Shown here in pieces: positions 48,167-56,943 of a stretch of 64,000 bases of DNA. Under the pieces are notes generated by a model. It was not told where the DNA came from. It saw nothing but the letters and a program-made list of their open reading frames with translations, and did not search any database. This stretch comes from Myxococcales bacterium (GTDB taxonomy: Bacteria > Myxococcota_A > Polyangia > Haliangiales > Haliangiaceae), in NCBI GenBank assembly GCA_016707895.1, contig JADJGV010000001.1, positions 359,501 to 423,500 of the forward strand, written 5' to 3'. The translations under genes were made by a program, and so were the position numbers. The number at the start of each line of letters is the position of its first letter. Position 1 is the first letter of the stretch.

Positions 48167-50962
48167 ATGCGTCGTCCCGTCTGTCTCGTCGGCGGCCCGC
48201 TGGCGATCCTCCTCGCCGCGTGCTGCCCGACCCCCACCGCCCAGACCCCCAAGCCGCCGCCCGACGTCACGCCGCCGCCGCCGCCGGCGGCCGATCTGCG
48301 CGACCCGCGCGAGGTCCACTTCGGCGCGCTGACCCAGCTCACCGCCGGCGGCGAGAACGCCGAGGCCTACTGGGCGTGGGGCGGCGACCAGCTGATGTTC
48401 CAGACCACGCGCGACGACTACGCCTGCGATCGCATCATGACGATGTCGGCCAGCGGGCCGAGCGATCCGCTGCTGCTGTCGACCGGCACCGGCCGCACCA
48501 CCTGCTCGTACTACTTCCCCGGCGACCAGGAGTACCTCTACGCGTCGACCCACGCGCTGGGCGACGCGTGCCCGCCGCCGCCCGATCACTCCAAGGGCTA
48601 CGTCTGGGCGCTCTACGACTACGACATCTACGCCAACACGATCGGCGGTGACCCCAAGGCGCCGCGCAAGCTGTACGGGACGCCCGGCGTGTACGACGCC
48701 GAGGCGACGATCTGCGGCAAGGACGGCGCGGTGATCTTCACGTCCGACAAGGACGGCGATCTCGAGCTGTACCGGATGGACAAGGACGGCGGCAACGTCA
48801 AGCGACTGACCAACGCGCCCGGCTACGACGGCGGCGCGTTCTACTCGGCCGACTGCTCGCAGATCGTCTGGCGCGCGTCGCGGCCGACCGGCGCCGACCT
48901 CGCCGACTACCAGGCGCTCCTGGCCGAGCACCTGGTGCGCCCGACCAAGCTCGAGATCTGGGTGGCCAACGCCGACGGCAGCGACGCCCGCCAGGTCACG
49001 TACCTCAACGCCGCGTCGTTCGCGCCGTTCTTCCACCCGTCGGGTCAGCGCATCCTGTTCGCGTCGAACGCCGCCGATCCCCGGGGCCGCGACTTCGACG
49101 TCTGGGCGGTCGACACCAGCGGCGCCAACCTCGAGCGCATCACGTACACCGAGGGCTTCGACGGCTTCCCGATGTTCTCGCCGGACGGCAAGCGCCTGGC
49201 GTTCTCGTCGAACCGCGGCTCGCCGCCGCCGGCGCCGGGCAAGCACAACAGCGACACCAACGTCTTCGTCGCCGACTGGATCGACGACGCGCGCGGCCCG
49301 CTCACCGCGACCCCGGCCGACGACGCCGCCCGCGCGGTCGCCTACCTGGCCGACGACGCCCGCGAGGGCCGCGGCGTCGGCACGGTCGGGCTCGACGACG
49401 CCCAGAAGTGGCTGGTCGGCGAGCTGCGCGACGTCGGCGCGGTCGGCGGCCTGGCCGGCGGCGAGTTCCTGCAGCCGTTCGAGGTCACGGTCGCGGTCGC
49501 CCGCGGCGCGGCCACGGCGCTCATCGTCGACGGCACCGCGGTCGCGGCCGAGGCCTTCGCGCCGTCGCCGGTGTCGGCGTCGCAGCCGGTCAGCGGCGAC
49601 ACGGTCTACGTGGGCTACGGCATCGTGCGCAAGGCGGCCAAGGGCCAGCAGGCGATCGACGACTACAAGGGCAAGTCGGTCAAGGGCAAGGTGGTCGTGG
49701 TCCGGCGCTTCGCGCCCGACGCGCTGTCCAAGCCAGACGCCGCGCGCTTCAGCGACCTGTCATACAAGGCGATGCAGGCGCGGCAGCGCGGCGCGATCGG
49801 GATGGTCGTCGTCGATCTGCCGGCGCCGGGCAAGACCGAGGCCGCGCTGCCCCGGCTGGCACCGCACGACGGCGCCGACGCCGGCCTGCCGGTCGTGGTC
49901 GTGACCACCGCGCTCGGCCTGCCGCTGACCACCGGCAAGCACAAGGTGGCGCTCACGGTGCAGCTCGACGACGTGAAGGCCACCACCCACAACGTCGTCG
50001 CGGTCATCCGCGGCGGCCAGGCCGCGGCCGGCGCGCCGCCGCTGGTGGTCGGCGCCCACCTCGATCACCTGGGCATGGGCGGTCCGCAGACCGGCGCGCT
50101 CGACGCCGACCTCGCGGTCCACAACGGCGCCGACGACAACGCGTCGGGCATCGCCGGCCTGCTCGAGGTGGCGCGGCGCCTGGCGCCCAAGGCCGCGACG
50201 CTGCGCCGCGACGTCTACCTGATCGGCTTCTCGGGCGAGGAGATGGGCATCCTCGGCTCGCGGCACTTCGTCAAGCACACGCCCTACGCCGGCCAGCCGG
50301 TGGCGATGCTCAACATGGACATGATCGGGCGGCTGCGCGACAACACCGTGCAGGTGCTGGGCGCCGAGTCGGCGGCCGAGTGGGGCGCGCTGATGCCGCC
50401 GCTGTGCGCGGGGCAGCGCGTGGCGTGTCAGCTCGCGGGCTCGGGCTACGGCCCGTCGGATCACATGTCGTTCTACTCGGCGGGCGCGCCGGTCGTGCAC
50501 TTCTTCACCGGCAGCCACCTCGACTACCACCGCGTCACCGACGACTCGCCGCTGACCAACGCGGCCGGCATCGCGCAGGTGGCGGCGGTGGTGGCCGACA
50601 CGGCGCTGGCGCTCGACCAGGCCCCGACGCTGACCTACCGGAAGGTGGCGGCGCCGCCGGCGATCGGCGACGTGCCGATGCGCGGCGCCTCGCTGGGCAC
50701 GATCCCGGGCTACGGCGACGACGGCAAGATCCCCGGCGTGCTCATCTCGGACGTGGTGCCCGGCGGCCCGGCCGCCCAGGCCGGCCTGCAGAAGGGCGAT
50801 CGCATCGTCAAGATCGGCGTGACCGAGGTGCGCAACGTCGAGGACTTCATGCTGGTGCTGGGCGAGGCGGTGCCGGGGCAGGAGGCGGTGATCGAGATCC
50901 TGCGCGACGGCGCCCGCCAGACCAAGAAGGCGACGTTCGGCGCGCCGCGCAGCCGCCGCTGA
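48167..50962 (+). CDS. TolB-propeller / PA / M28 peptidase / PDZ lipoprotein
   Basis: 931 residues. Lipobox LAILLAACC (Cys19) and Pro-rich linker, then WD40-like PD40/TolB propeller repeats (about 60-385, with ILFASNAADPRGRDFDVWAVD and FSPDGKRLAFSSNRG). A PA-like insert (about 420-600) is followed by an M28 zinc-peptidase domain with metal ligands in VGAHLDHLG (His631), HNGADDNASG, FSGEEMG, NMDMIGR and GSHLDYHRVTDD. A C-terminal PDZ domain (about 850-925, VVPGGPAAQAGLQKGDRIVKIG) ends the protein. It is probably a surface aminopeptidase that captures and trims peptides, which fits a predatory lifestyle. TATAGT lies 7 nt before the ATG. Confidence 0.92.
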   Translation: MRRPVCLVGGPLAILLAACCPTPTAQTPKPPPDVTPPPPPAADLRDPREVHFGALTQLTAGGENAEAYWAWGGDQLMFQTTRDDYACDRIMTMSASGPSDPLLLSTGTGRTTCSYYFPGDQEYLYASTHALGDACPPPPDHSKGYVWALYDYDIYANTIGGDPKAPRKLYGTPGVYDAEATICGKDGAVIFTSDKDGDLELYRMDKDGGNVKRLTNAPGYDGGAFYSADCSQIVWRASRPTGADLADYQALLAEHLVRPTKLEIWVANADGSDARQVTYLNAASFAPFFHPSGQRILFASNAADPRGRDFDVWAVDTSGANLERITYTEGFDGFPMFSPDGKRLAFSSNRGSPPPAPGKHNSDTNVFVADWIDDARGPLTATPADDAARAVAYLADDAREGRGVGTVGLDDAQKWLVGELRDVGAVGGLAGGEFLQPFEVTVAVARGAATALIVDGTAVAAEAFAPSPVSASQPVSGDTVYVGYGIVRKAAKGQQAIDDYKGKSVKGKVVVVRRFAPDALSKPDAARFSDLSYKAMQARQRGAIGMVVVDLPAPGKTEAALPRLAPHDGADAGLPVVVVTTALGLPLTTGKHKVALTVQLDDVKATTHNVVAVIRGGQAAAGAPPLVVGAHLDHLGMGGPQTGALDADLAVHNGADDNASGIAGLLEVARRLAPKAATLRRDVYLIGFSGEEMGILGSRHFVKHTPYAGQPVAMLNMDMIGRLRDNTVQVLGAESAAEWGALMPPLCAGQRVACQLAGSGYGPSDHMSFYSAGAPVVHFFTGSHLDYHRVTDDSPLTNAAGIAQVAAVVADTALALDQAPTLTYRKVAAPPAIGDVPMRGASLGTIPGYGDDGKIPGVLISDVVPGGPAAQAGLQKGDRIVKIGVTEVRNVEDFMLVLGEAVPGQEAVIEILRDGARQTKKATFGAPRSRR

Positions 50963-51020
50963 CACCGCTGGCGGCGCCGGCGGACACACCGTCTGCGCGG
51001 TTCGTGGGATGATCGGGGCG

Positions 51021-51986
51021 ATGAGCACCCCGACGACGCCCCGCGAGGAGTCCCTCGGCAGCTACGAGATGCTGTGGGACTGCCCCCACTGCGACACCAA
51101 GAAGAACCTCGGCGTCACCCACCGCCACTGCCCCAACTGCGGCGCGCCGCAGGACGCGAGCAAGCGGTACTTCCCGAGCGACGCCGACAAGGTGGCGGTG
51201 GCCAACCACCAGTTCACCGGCGCCGATCGCGTCTGCAGCTCGTGCAGCACGGCGCAGTCGGCCAAGGCCAAGAACTGCGGCAAGTGCGGCGCGCCGCTCG
51301 ACGGCATGAAGGCGGTGCCGCTGATCCTCCAGCACAAGGCGGCGCCGGCGGCCAAGGGGCGCCCGTGGGGCTGGTACATCCTGGCGTTCGTGCTGCTGAT
51401 GTCGGTGGCGATCTGGTGGCGCTGCATCCGCAAGAAGAACATCGAGCTCGACGTGAAGGGCCACCGCTGGGCGACGGTGATCACCGTCGAGGAGTACCGC
51501 GAGGTCGGCCAGAGCGGCTGGCGCAACGAGGTGCCGAGCGACGCGCGCGCGATCACCTGCTCGCAGCAGAAGCGCTCGACCAAGAGCGTGCCCGACGGCG
51601 AGTCGTGCACGATGGTCAAGCGCGACAAGGGCGACGGCACGTTCGAGGAGGTCAACCAGTGCACGCCGAAGACCCGCGAAGAGCCGGTCTACGACGACCA
51701 CTGCGACTTCCGCGTCGATCGCTGGACCGCGGTCGACGAGCTCAAGCAGGCCGGGACCGGCCTCGACGTGAAGTGGGCCGCCGCGCCGCCGCAGCCGGCG
51801 CAGACCGTGATCGGCGCCCGGCGGGCCGGCGCGCGCGACGCGACCTACACCCTCGACTTCTCCGACGGCAAGAAGACGCGGACCTGCAACGTCTCCGAGG
51901 GCACCTGGCGCAAGTACAAGGACGGCCAGCACGTGAAGGCCAAGGCCCGCGCCTCCTCCGGCGAGCTCGTCTGCTCGTCGCTGTGA
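51021..51986 (+). CDS. Zinc-ribbon single-TM membrane protein
   Basis: 321 residues. Two CxxC zinc ribbons lie in the N-terminal 100 residues: CPHC...CPNC (about 17-42) and CSSC...CGKC (about 73-92). A transmembrane helix (WGWYILAFVLLMSVAIWW) is at about 115-132, followed by a 190-residue C-terminal region with several Cys (ITCSQQKRS, SCTMVKR, NQCTPKTREE, DHCDFRVDRW). The Cys-containing C-terminal domain is presumably across the membrane. Family not recognised. GATGAT lies 8 nt before the chosen ATG; an in-frame ATG 12 bp earlier overlaps it. Confidence 0.65.
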   Translation: MSTPTTPREESLGSYEMLWDCPHCDTKKNLGVTHRHCPNCGAPQDASKRYFPSDADKVAVANHQFTGADRVCSSCSTAQSAKAKNCGKCGAPLDGMKAVPLILQHKAAPAAKGRPWGWYILAFVLLMSVAIWWRCIRKKNIELDVKGHRWATVITVEEYREVGQSGWRNEVPSDARAITCSQQKRSTKSVPDGESCTMVKRDKGDGTFEEVNQCTPKTREEPVYDDHCDFRVDRWTAVDELKQAGTGLDVKWAAAPPQPAQTVIGARRAGARDATYTLDFSDGKKTRTCNVSEGTWRKYKDGQHVKAKARASSGELVCSSL

Positions 51987-51997
51987 GGCGGTCGGCT

Positions 51998-52033
51998 GGA
52001 GGCGGAGGCGGAGGCGGAGGCGGAGGCGGAGGC
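51998..52033. repeat. GGAGGC hexanucleotide array, six copies
   Basis: Six perfect tandem copies of GGAGGC directly after the zinc-ribbon gene. Confidence 0.95.
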
Positions 52034-52242
52034 GCGTGACGGTCGGAGCCTGAAGGCGGAGAGGTTCGGCGGGCGGCTGACGGCGCCATCCCGCTCCGGT
52101 CGACGGGCGACAGCCCGCCAGAGTGGGTCCTCCACCCATACAGGACGAACGATGCCTCCGGTGGGTCCCCAACCCCTGCGCGGGGCCCGCGCCCGTCTCC
52201 CTCCACGGGAGCCCTGGCGCCGATCAGCCTTCGCCTCGCCCC

Positions 52243-52282
52243 GACTTGATCGCGACGACTTGATCGCGACGACTTGATCGCC
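52243..52282. repeat. 14-bp tandem repeat, about 2.9 copies
   Basis: GACTTGATCGCGAC repeated twice and then GACTTGATCGCC, all identical up to the last base. Confidence 0.95.
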
Positions 52283-52376
52283 AGGGTCGCCGCCGCCGCC
52301 CCCAGCGACTTCGTGGGGCGTATGTGGTCTCGCGCCCCTCCAGCCTTGCTCGCCGCTGCCGGGGCTCCGGAACGCC

Positions 52377-52401
52377 GACGCCCCGCACGAGGCGGGGCGT
52401 C
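52377..52401. other. Perfect 10-bp-stem hairpin
   Basis: GACGCCCCGC (52377-52386), 5-nt loop, GCGGGGCGTC (52392-52401). A strong RNA or DNA hairpin with no T-tract, so probably not an intrinsic terminator. Confidence 0.75.
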
Positions 52402-52439
52402 TGGTCCCTACCCGGCCCTTCGCTGAACGCTCTGGGCCG

Positions 52440-52493
52440 TTTCGGGTGGGGGCCCCGGCGAATGCCGGGGGAGGGTTTTTGCGAAAAACCCTC
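52440..52493. repeat. Two-hairpin interspersed element, family I copy 2
   Basis: TTTCGGGTGGGGG leads into hairpin A (CCCCGGC/GCCGGGG, 4-nt loop, 52453-52470) and hairpin B (GAGGGTTTTT/AAAAACCCTC, 3-nt loop, 52471-52493). It is 7 bp beyond the stop of the minus-strand lipoprotein gene, the same place as copy 1 relative to the ferredoxin gene. Confidence 0.85.
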
Positions 52494-52499
52494 TCTGTA

Positions 52500-53528
52500 T
52501 CACTGCGCGGGCAGGGTGTAGGTGCCCTTGACGGCCTGGACGCCGATGCCGAGCGAGACGGAGTCGTTGACGCCGTCGGTGCCGGGCATGCCGTCGCCGC
52601 CGAGGAGGTCCATGTCGGTGGTCAGCAGGCTGTTGAGGGTCATCGTGACCTCGGCCAGCGAGATGTCGCAGTCCTTGGGCGCGGCGGTGTCGAGGAACGA
52701 CAGCACGCTGGCGCCGGTCGAGCCCGACATGCAGCCGCAGGTCGGCGGCGTGCGCGGCGCGGCGCCGCAGTCGCGCATGACGAGATCGTCGACGATCGAC
52801 TCGATCGCCGGGTGGATCTTGCCCTCGATGTCCGACTGCTTGATGCCGCCGCCCAGCTTGGAGCCGGTGGTGAAGCCGGTGGCCGAGACCTTGATCTCGG
52901 CGCGCGCCTGCTGCAGCGGCAGGTCGAGCGGCGGGCTGCCGGCGTTGAGCGACAGCTGCAGGTTGATGGTGCCGGGGCCACCCTTGAAGGTGCCGGCCAT
53001 CACGGTGCCGGCCAGCTTGGTGTCGGTGGCGGTGCCGGCCTTGACCGCGAACATGCCGCTGCCGTCGAGGTGGTGGCGGCAGACCGTGTCGTTCATGTCC
53101 GTGCACGGCGCCGGGGTGATCGTGCCGGCGGTGGTGTCGCCGATGTAGACCCACATGCCCGCGTTGGACGCGTTGTCGAGGGCCGTGGCCTTGACGTTCG
53201 ACAGCAGCACCAGCGTGCCCTTGTCGACCGACTCGTCGAGCGACATCTGCAGGTTCAGGCCCGGGGCGATACCGCGGAGCGAGCCGAGGAACGTGCCGAG
53301 CTGGTTGTCGATGCCCATGTTCGAATCGCCCGCCACGCCATCGATGTCGAGGCCGAGCGAGGTGGCCTCGTTGGCCGACGCGGGCAGCTGGACCTTGGAC
53401 ACGACGTACAGGTTGTCGGTCCCCTCGATCACGTCGTCGCCGCCGCCGTCGTCACCACCACAGGCGACGAGGCCGGTCGAGACGATCGAACCCAGGAACA
53501 GGACCGTAGAGCGATTGACTAGTCTCAT
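52500..53528 (-). CDS. Lipoprotein of unknown function
   Basis: 342 residues. Lipobox GSIVSTGLVACGGDD (Cys23), a Gly/Asp spacer, then a predominantly beta-structured domain (NLYVVSKVQLPASANEATSLGLDIDG, GTINLQLSLNAGSPPLDLPLQQARAEIKVSATG) with conserved-looking Cys near 245-265 (RDCGAAPRTPPTCGCMSG). No family recognised. A leader is likely: GGGGAG lies 8 nt before the ATG and a TAGAAC hexamer about 45 nt upstream, so this gene differs from the leaderless ones. The adjacent 212-bp interval (53529-53740) otherwise holds only the promoter of the next gene. Confidence 0.75.
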   Translation of the reverse strand: MRLVNRSTVLFLGSIVSTGLVACGGDDGGGDDVIEGTDNLYVVSKVQLPASANEATSLGLDIDGVAGDSNMGIDNQLGTFLGSLRGIAPGLNLQMSLDESVDKGTLVLLSNVKATALDNASNAGMWVYIGDTTAGTITPAPCTDMNDTVCRHHLDGSGMFAVKAGTATDTKLAGTVMAGTFKGGPGTINLQLSLNAGSPPLDLPLQQARAEIKVSATGFTTGSKLGGGIKQSDIEGKIHPAIESIVDDLVMRDCGAAPRTPPTCGCMSGSTGASVLSFLDTAAPKDCDISLAEVTMTLNSLLTTDMDLLGGDGMPGTDGVNDSVSLGIGVQAVKGTYTLPAQ

Positions 53529-53740
53529 CGAGATTCTCCCCGTAGATCTGCGGTGAAAGTTCCGGCAGTTCTATCGCGGGCGCGGGTTGGGCACAAGAAC
53601 AACAGGCCGGCCGTGGCGGGATCGTGACCGAGTCCATGGAAGCGCCGCGTCGAGGCGTAGCCCTTACGGCGGCTTTCCCCGCGCGCCATCGGAACATCAC
53701 CGACGCCACACCCGCGCGGCGTCTGTCATAGTGCGCGGCG

Positions 53741-56494
53741 ATGAAGCCCCGCCTCCTCGCCGCCATCGCCGCCGTCGTCGTCGCGGTGGCCGCCGTGTGG
53801 TTCCTCGTGTTGCGCAAGTCGGGCGACACGCCCAAGGCCAAGCCCACCCCCGGCGTCACCGCCGGGACCGGCACCGGCGCCGGCACCGCGCGCCCCGGCC
53901 CCGATCGCGGCCCGCGCCCCGGCCCCGAGGCCGGCGAGGCGCAGATCCTCATCGACGACGACCCGGCCGGCGAGCTGCGCCTCGAGGGCCTCGTGCTCGG
54001 CGCCGACGACAAGCCGGTCGAGGGCGCCACGGTCGTGGTGTCGACCAACCCGTCGCGCCAGACCACCACCGACGCCGACGGCAGCTTCGGCTTCGACAAG
54101 CTGGTCGGGCGCCCGTACACGCTGGTCGCGCGCGCGCCGGCCGGCGTCGGCGGCCCGGTCACCGCCAAGCTCACCGCCACCAGCGACCCGGTGGTGCTCA
54201 AGCTGCACCCGGCCGGCTCGGTGAAGGTGACCACCGTCGACAAGGCCGGGAAGGCCGGCACCGACGCGCCGATCAGCGGCGCCACCGTCGAGCTGCGCGG
54301 CCTCGACGCCCAGACCGCCCAGACCGGCGGCGACGGCACCGTCGAGTTCGCGGTGGTCGTGCCCGGCGGCTACGAGGTCGTCGCCGCCGCGCCCGGCTTC
54401 GCCCCGAGCCGGCAGTTCACGCAGGTCGGCGCCGGCCCGACCGAGCTGACCCTGGCGCTGGTCGCCGGCGCCGCGGTCGCCGGGCGCGTCGTCGACGAGG
54501 CCGGCCAGCCGGTGCCGGGCGCGCGCGTCGCGTACTCCGGCGCGTCGGACTGGAACGTCCAGGCCGACGAGCGCAAGGACGGCGTGCTGACCGACACCGC
54601 CGGTCGCTTCGCCTTCCCCGCCCTGCCCGCCGGCAGCTTCCGCTTCATCGCCCGCCACGAGAGCTTCGCGCCCGGCTCGAGCGCGATCGTCACGCTCGAC
54701 GGCAGCCACGCGGTCGACGGCGTCGAGATCAAGCTCACCGCCGGCGCCACCGTGGCCGGCAAGGTGGTCGACGGCGCCGGCGCGGCGGTGCCCAGCGCCC
54801 GGGTCCGGATCGCCGTCGCCAGCCGCGGCATGGTCGGCGCCGAGCCGCGCCAGGTGTTCTCCGACGACGACGGCGCCTTCGTCGTGCGCGGGCTGCCCAA
54901 GAAGCCGCTCGACGCGGTGGCGATCGCCGAGACCGGCTCGTCGAAGAACGTCGCGGTCGACGCGTCCCGCGGCGACGTCAAGGACGTCGTCATCACGATC
55001 GATCAGACCGGCACGATCGCCGGCGTCGTGGTCGACAAGACCGGCGAGCCCCTCGAGGGCGTGCAGGTGTCGGCGTTCCCCGACTTCCGCTCGGGCACCG
55101 GCGGCGATCCGATGCAGTTCCGCCTGCGCGGCATGCCGCAGGAGCTGACCAACGCCGGCGGCGAGTTCAAGATCGTCGGCCTGGCCCCCGGCGCGTACAA
55201 CGTCCGCGCCAGCCGCAGCGCCGGCAACCGCGGCCGGATGTTCGGCATCGACGGCGAGAAGGCGCAGACCGGCACCACCAACCTGCGCATCGTCCTGCCC
55301 GCCGACGGCGGCATCAAGGGCAAGGTGGCGTTCGCCGACGGCACCGTGCCGACGCCGTTCTCGGTGGGCGTCGGCTTCACCAGCGATCCGGTGGCGTCCA
55401 AGGACGGCCGCTTCGAGCTGCGCGACCTGGCGCCGATGACGTACACGCTGACCATCCGCGGCCCCGAGTTCGATCCCAAGACGGTGCAGGTCGTCGTCGA
55501 GGAGGGCAAGCTCGCCGACGCCGGCGACATCGTCGTGAAGAAGGGCCGGGCCATCGCCGGGCGGGTCACGCTAAAGGGCCAACCGGTGGTCGGCGCCACG
55601 GTCTACGCCGGCGGCCAGATCTTCGGCACCGGCAGCTCGAACACCGCGGCGTTCGGCGGGCCGCCCGGCCGCGCCGGCAACAAGGAGACGGTCACCGACG
55701 CCGAGGGCAAGTTCCGGCTGACCGGCCTGGGGCCCGCGCCGCTGGCGGTGGTCGCCGAGCACCCGGACCTCGGCCGCTCGGCGGCGCTGCGGGTGGTGCG
55801 CGGCTCGCCCAACGAGCTGACGCTCGAGCTGGTGGTCGCCGGCTGGGGCGTCTTGACCGGCAAGGTCAGCGACGACGCCGGCGCGGCCGCCGACACGATC
55901 ATCAGCGCGCAGTCGGTCAACACCCCCAACGCGACCTACTCGGTGGTCAGCGGCGCCGACGGCACCTTCCGCTTCGACAAGCTGGCCCCCGACACCTACA
56001 AGGTGTCGGCGATGCTGGGCACCCCGATGCGCGGCATGACCTTCTACTCCAAGCAGGTGAAGGTGGACGCCACCACGCCAGCGACGGTCGAGCTGACCGT
56101 CGACAAGGGCGCGGTGACCGTCTCGACCACGGTCACCGCCGACAACGGCGACGTCCCGGGCGGCGCGGCCTGGCTGCTCACCGGCACGATCACCGCCGCC
56201 AACGCCGACGAGCTGGGCCTGGCCTCGGCGCTGCAGACCTCCGGATCGTCGACCTTCAGCATCCTGTTCGGCGGCCGCCCCGCGACCTTCGCGAACGTGC
56301 GCCCGGGCGACTACAGCCTGTGCGTGGCGGTGCTGCCCCCCGGCCTCGGCGGCCCGCAGCAGAGCATGGGCTATTTCCAGAACCACGCCGCCGACCTGCC
56401 GGTGAAGTGCAAGATGGTCAAGGTCACGCCAGCGCCGGCCGAGCAGAGCTTCACGATCGCCACGACGCTGCCGGCGCTGGTCCCCGACCCGTGA
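53741..56494 (+). CDS. Large carboxypeptidase-regulatory-like repeat protein, membrane anchored
   Basis: 917 residues. An N-terminal signal-anchor (LLAAIAAVVVAVAAVWFLVLRK) precedes a Gly/Pro linker and at least eight carboxypeptidase-D regulatory-like (transthyretin-like) beta-sandwich domains. Each shows the pattern G.V.D..G.PV.GA.V followed by T..DG.F.F..L..G.Y.L (for example GRVVDEAGQPVPGARV with GRFAFPALPAGSFRF, and GVVVDKTGEPLEGVQVSAF). No catalytic domain is present. It would form a long rod in the periplasm or at the surface, serving as a scaffold or adhesin. CATAGT lies 8 nt before the ATG. The next small lipoprotein follows after 68 bp. Confidence 0.88.
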   Translation: MKPRLLAAIAAVVVAVAAVWFLVLRKSGDTPKAKPTPGVTAGTGTGAGTARPGPDRGPRPGPEAGEAQILIDDDPAGELRLEGLVLGADDKPVEGATVVVSTNPSRQTTTDADGSFGFDKLVGRPYTLVARAPAGVGGPVTAKLTATSDPVVLKLHPAGSVKVTTVDKAGKAGTDAPISGATVELRGLDAQTAQTGGDGTVEFAVVVPGGYEVVAAAPGFAPSRQFTQVGAGPTELTLALVAGAAVAGRVVDEAGQPVPGARVAYSGASDWNVQADERKDGVLTDTAGRFAFPALPAGSFRFIARHESFAPGSSAIVTLDGSHAVDGVEIKLTAGATVAGKVVDGAGAAVPSARVRIAVASRGMVGAEPRQVFSDDDGAFVVRGLPKKPLDAVAIAETGSSKNVAVDASRGDVKDVVITIDQTGTIAGVVVDKTGEPLEGVQVSAFPDFRSGTGGDPMQFRLRGMPQELTNAGGEFKIVGLAPGAYNVRASRSAGNRGRMFGIDGEKAQTGTTNLRIVLPADGGIKGKVAFADGTVPTPFSVGVGFTSDPVASKDGRFELRDLAPMTYTLTIRGPEFDPKTVQVVVEEGKLADAGDIVVKKGRAIAGRVTLKGQPVVGATVYAGGQIFGTGSSNTAAFGGPPGRAGNKETVTDAEGKFRLTGLGPAPLAVVAEHPDLGRSAALRVVRGSPNELTLELVVAGWGVLTGKVSDDAGAAADTIISAQSVNTPNATYSVVSGADGTFRFDKLAPDTYKVSAMLGTPMRGMTFYSKQVKVDATTPATVELTVDKGAVTVSTTVTADNGDVPGGAAWLLTGTITAANADELGLASALQTSGSSTFSILFGGRPATFANVRPGDYSLCVAVLPPGLGGPQQSMGYFQNHAADLPVKCKMVKVTPAPAEQSFTIATTLPALVPDP

Positions 56495-56527
56495 AGCTGG
56501 GGCGCGGCTCGCCAACCCTCGGATTTC

Positions 56528-56556
56528 TTGACTCGCGCCCCCGCCGCTTCGATAAC
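56528..56556 (+). promoter_or_regulatory. Promoter of the 116-aa lipoprotein gene
   Basis: TTGACT (56528-56533), 17-bp spacer, GATAAC (56551-56556), then only 6 nt to the GTG start. Close to a sigma-70 consensus and predicts a leaderless mRNA. Confidence 0.65.
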
Positions 56557-56562
56557 CGACCC

Positions 56563-56913
56563 GTGCGCACCACCCTCGCCCTCGCCGCGCTGTGCCTCGT
56601 CACCGCGTGCAAGCGCCACCCGGCCGGGGAGCGCACCTGCGGCGAGGTCGGCCACCGCTTCTACGAGCTGGGCCACGCCGAGGTCGAGCGGTCGACCGAG
56701 CTGACCCCAACCGAGCGCACCGGCGTGCGCGGCCTGCTGGCGCCGATGCGCGACAGCATGGTGCGCGCGTGCACCGAGGATCACTGGAGCGCGGCGGCCC
56801 GCGCCTGCTTCGCCGCCGCCGCCGATCAGCTGGCGTTCTACGCCTGCGACGCCCAGCTGTCGCCCCAGCAGCGGGCGATCCTCGCGCAGCGCGCCGCCGG
56901 CAAGGGCAAGTAG
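56563..56913 (+). CDS. Small Cys-containing lipoprotein
   Basis: 116 residues from GTG. Lipobox LCLVTACKR (Cys about 16) followed by a helical domain with four further Cys (RTCGEVGHRFYELGHAEVE; RACTEDHWSAAARACFAAAADQLAFYACDAQLS), spaced to form helical-hairpin disulfides. Similar small lipoproteins recur in the window (25835, 61835, 62387). The start is fixed by the consensus promoter 6 nt upstream. Function unknown. Confidence 0.75.
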   Translation: MRTTLALAALCLVTACKRHPAGERTCGEVGHRFYELGHAEVERSTELTPTERTGVRGLLAPMRDSMVRACTEDHWSAAARACFAAAADQLAFYACDAQLSPQQRAILAQRAAGKGK

Positions 56914-56943
56914 CCCGCGGCGCGGGCGACGCGCGTCCGCTGG

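Larger units (their letters stand above)
51987..52499. other. 513-bp repeat-rich intergenic region
   Basis: No credible gene on either strand. It holds a GGAGGC hexamer array, a 14-bp tandem repeat, a 10-bp-stem hairpin and a family I two-hairpin element (each listed separately), plus G/C-rich filler. Short open frames here are by-products of composition and of the repeat element. Confidence 0.7.

Noticed and set aside
52324..52521. Small coding frame ending in RFGWGPRRMPGEGFCEKP
   Set aside because: The reading is the translation of the family I repeat, and a similar translation appears at the 25-kb copy. No start signal or conserved domain is present.
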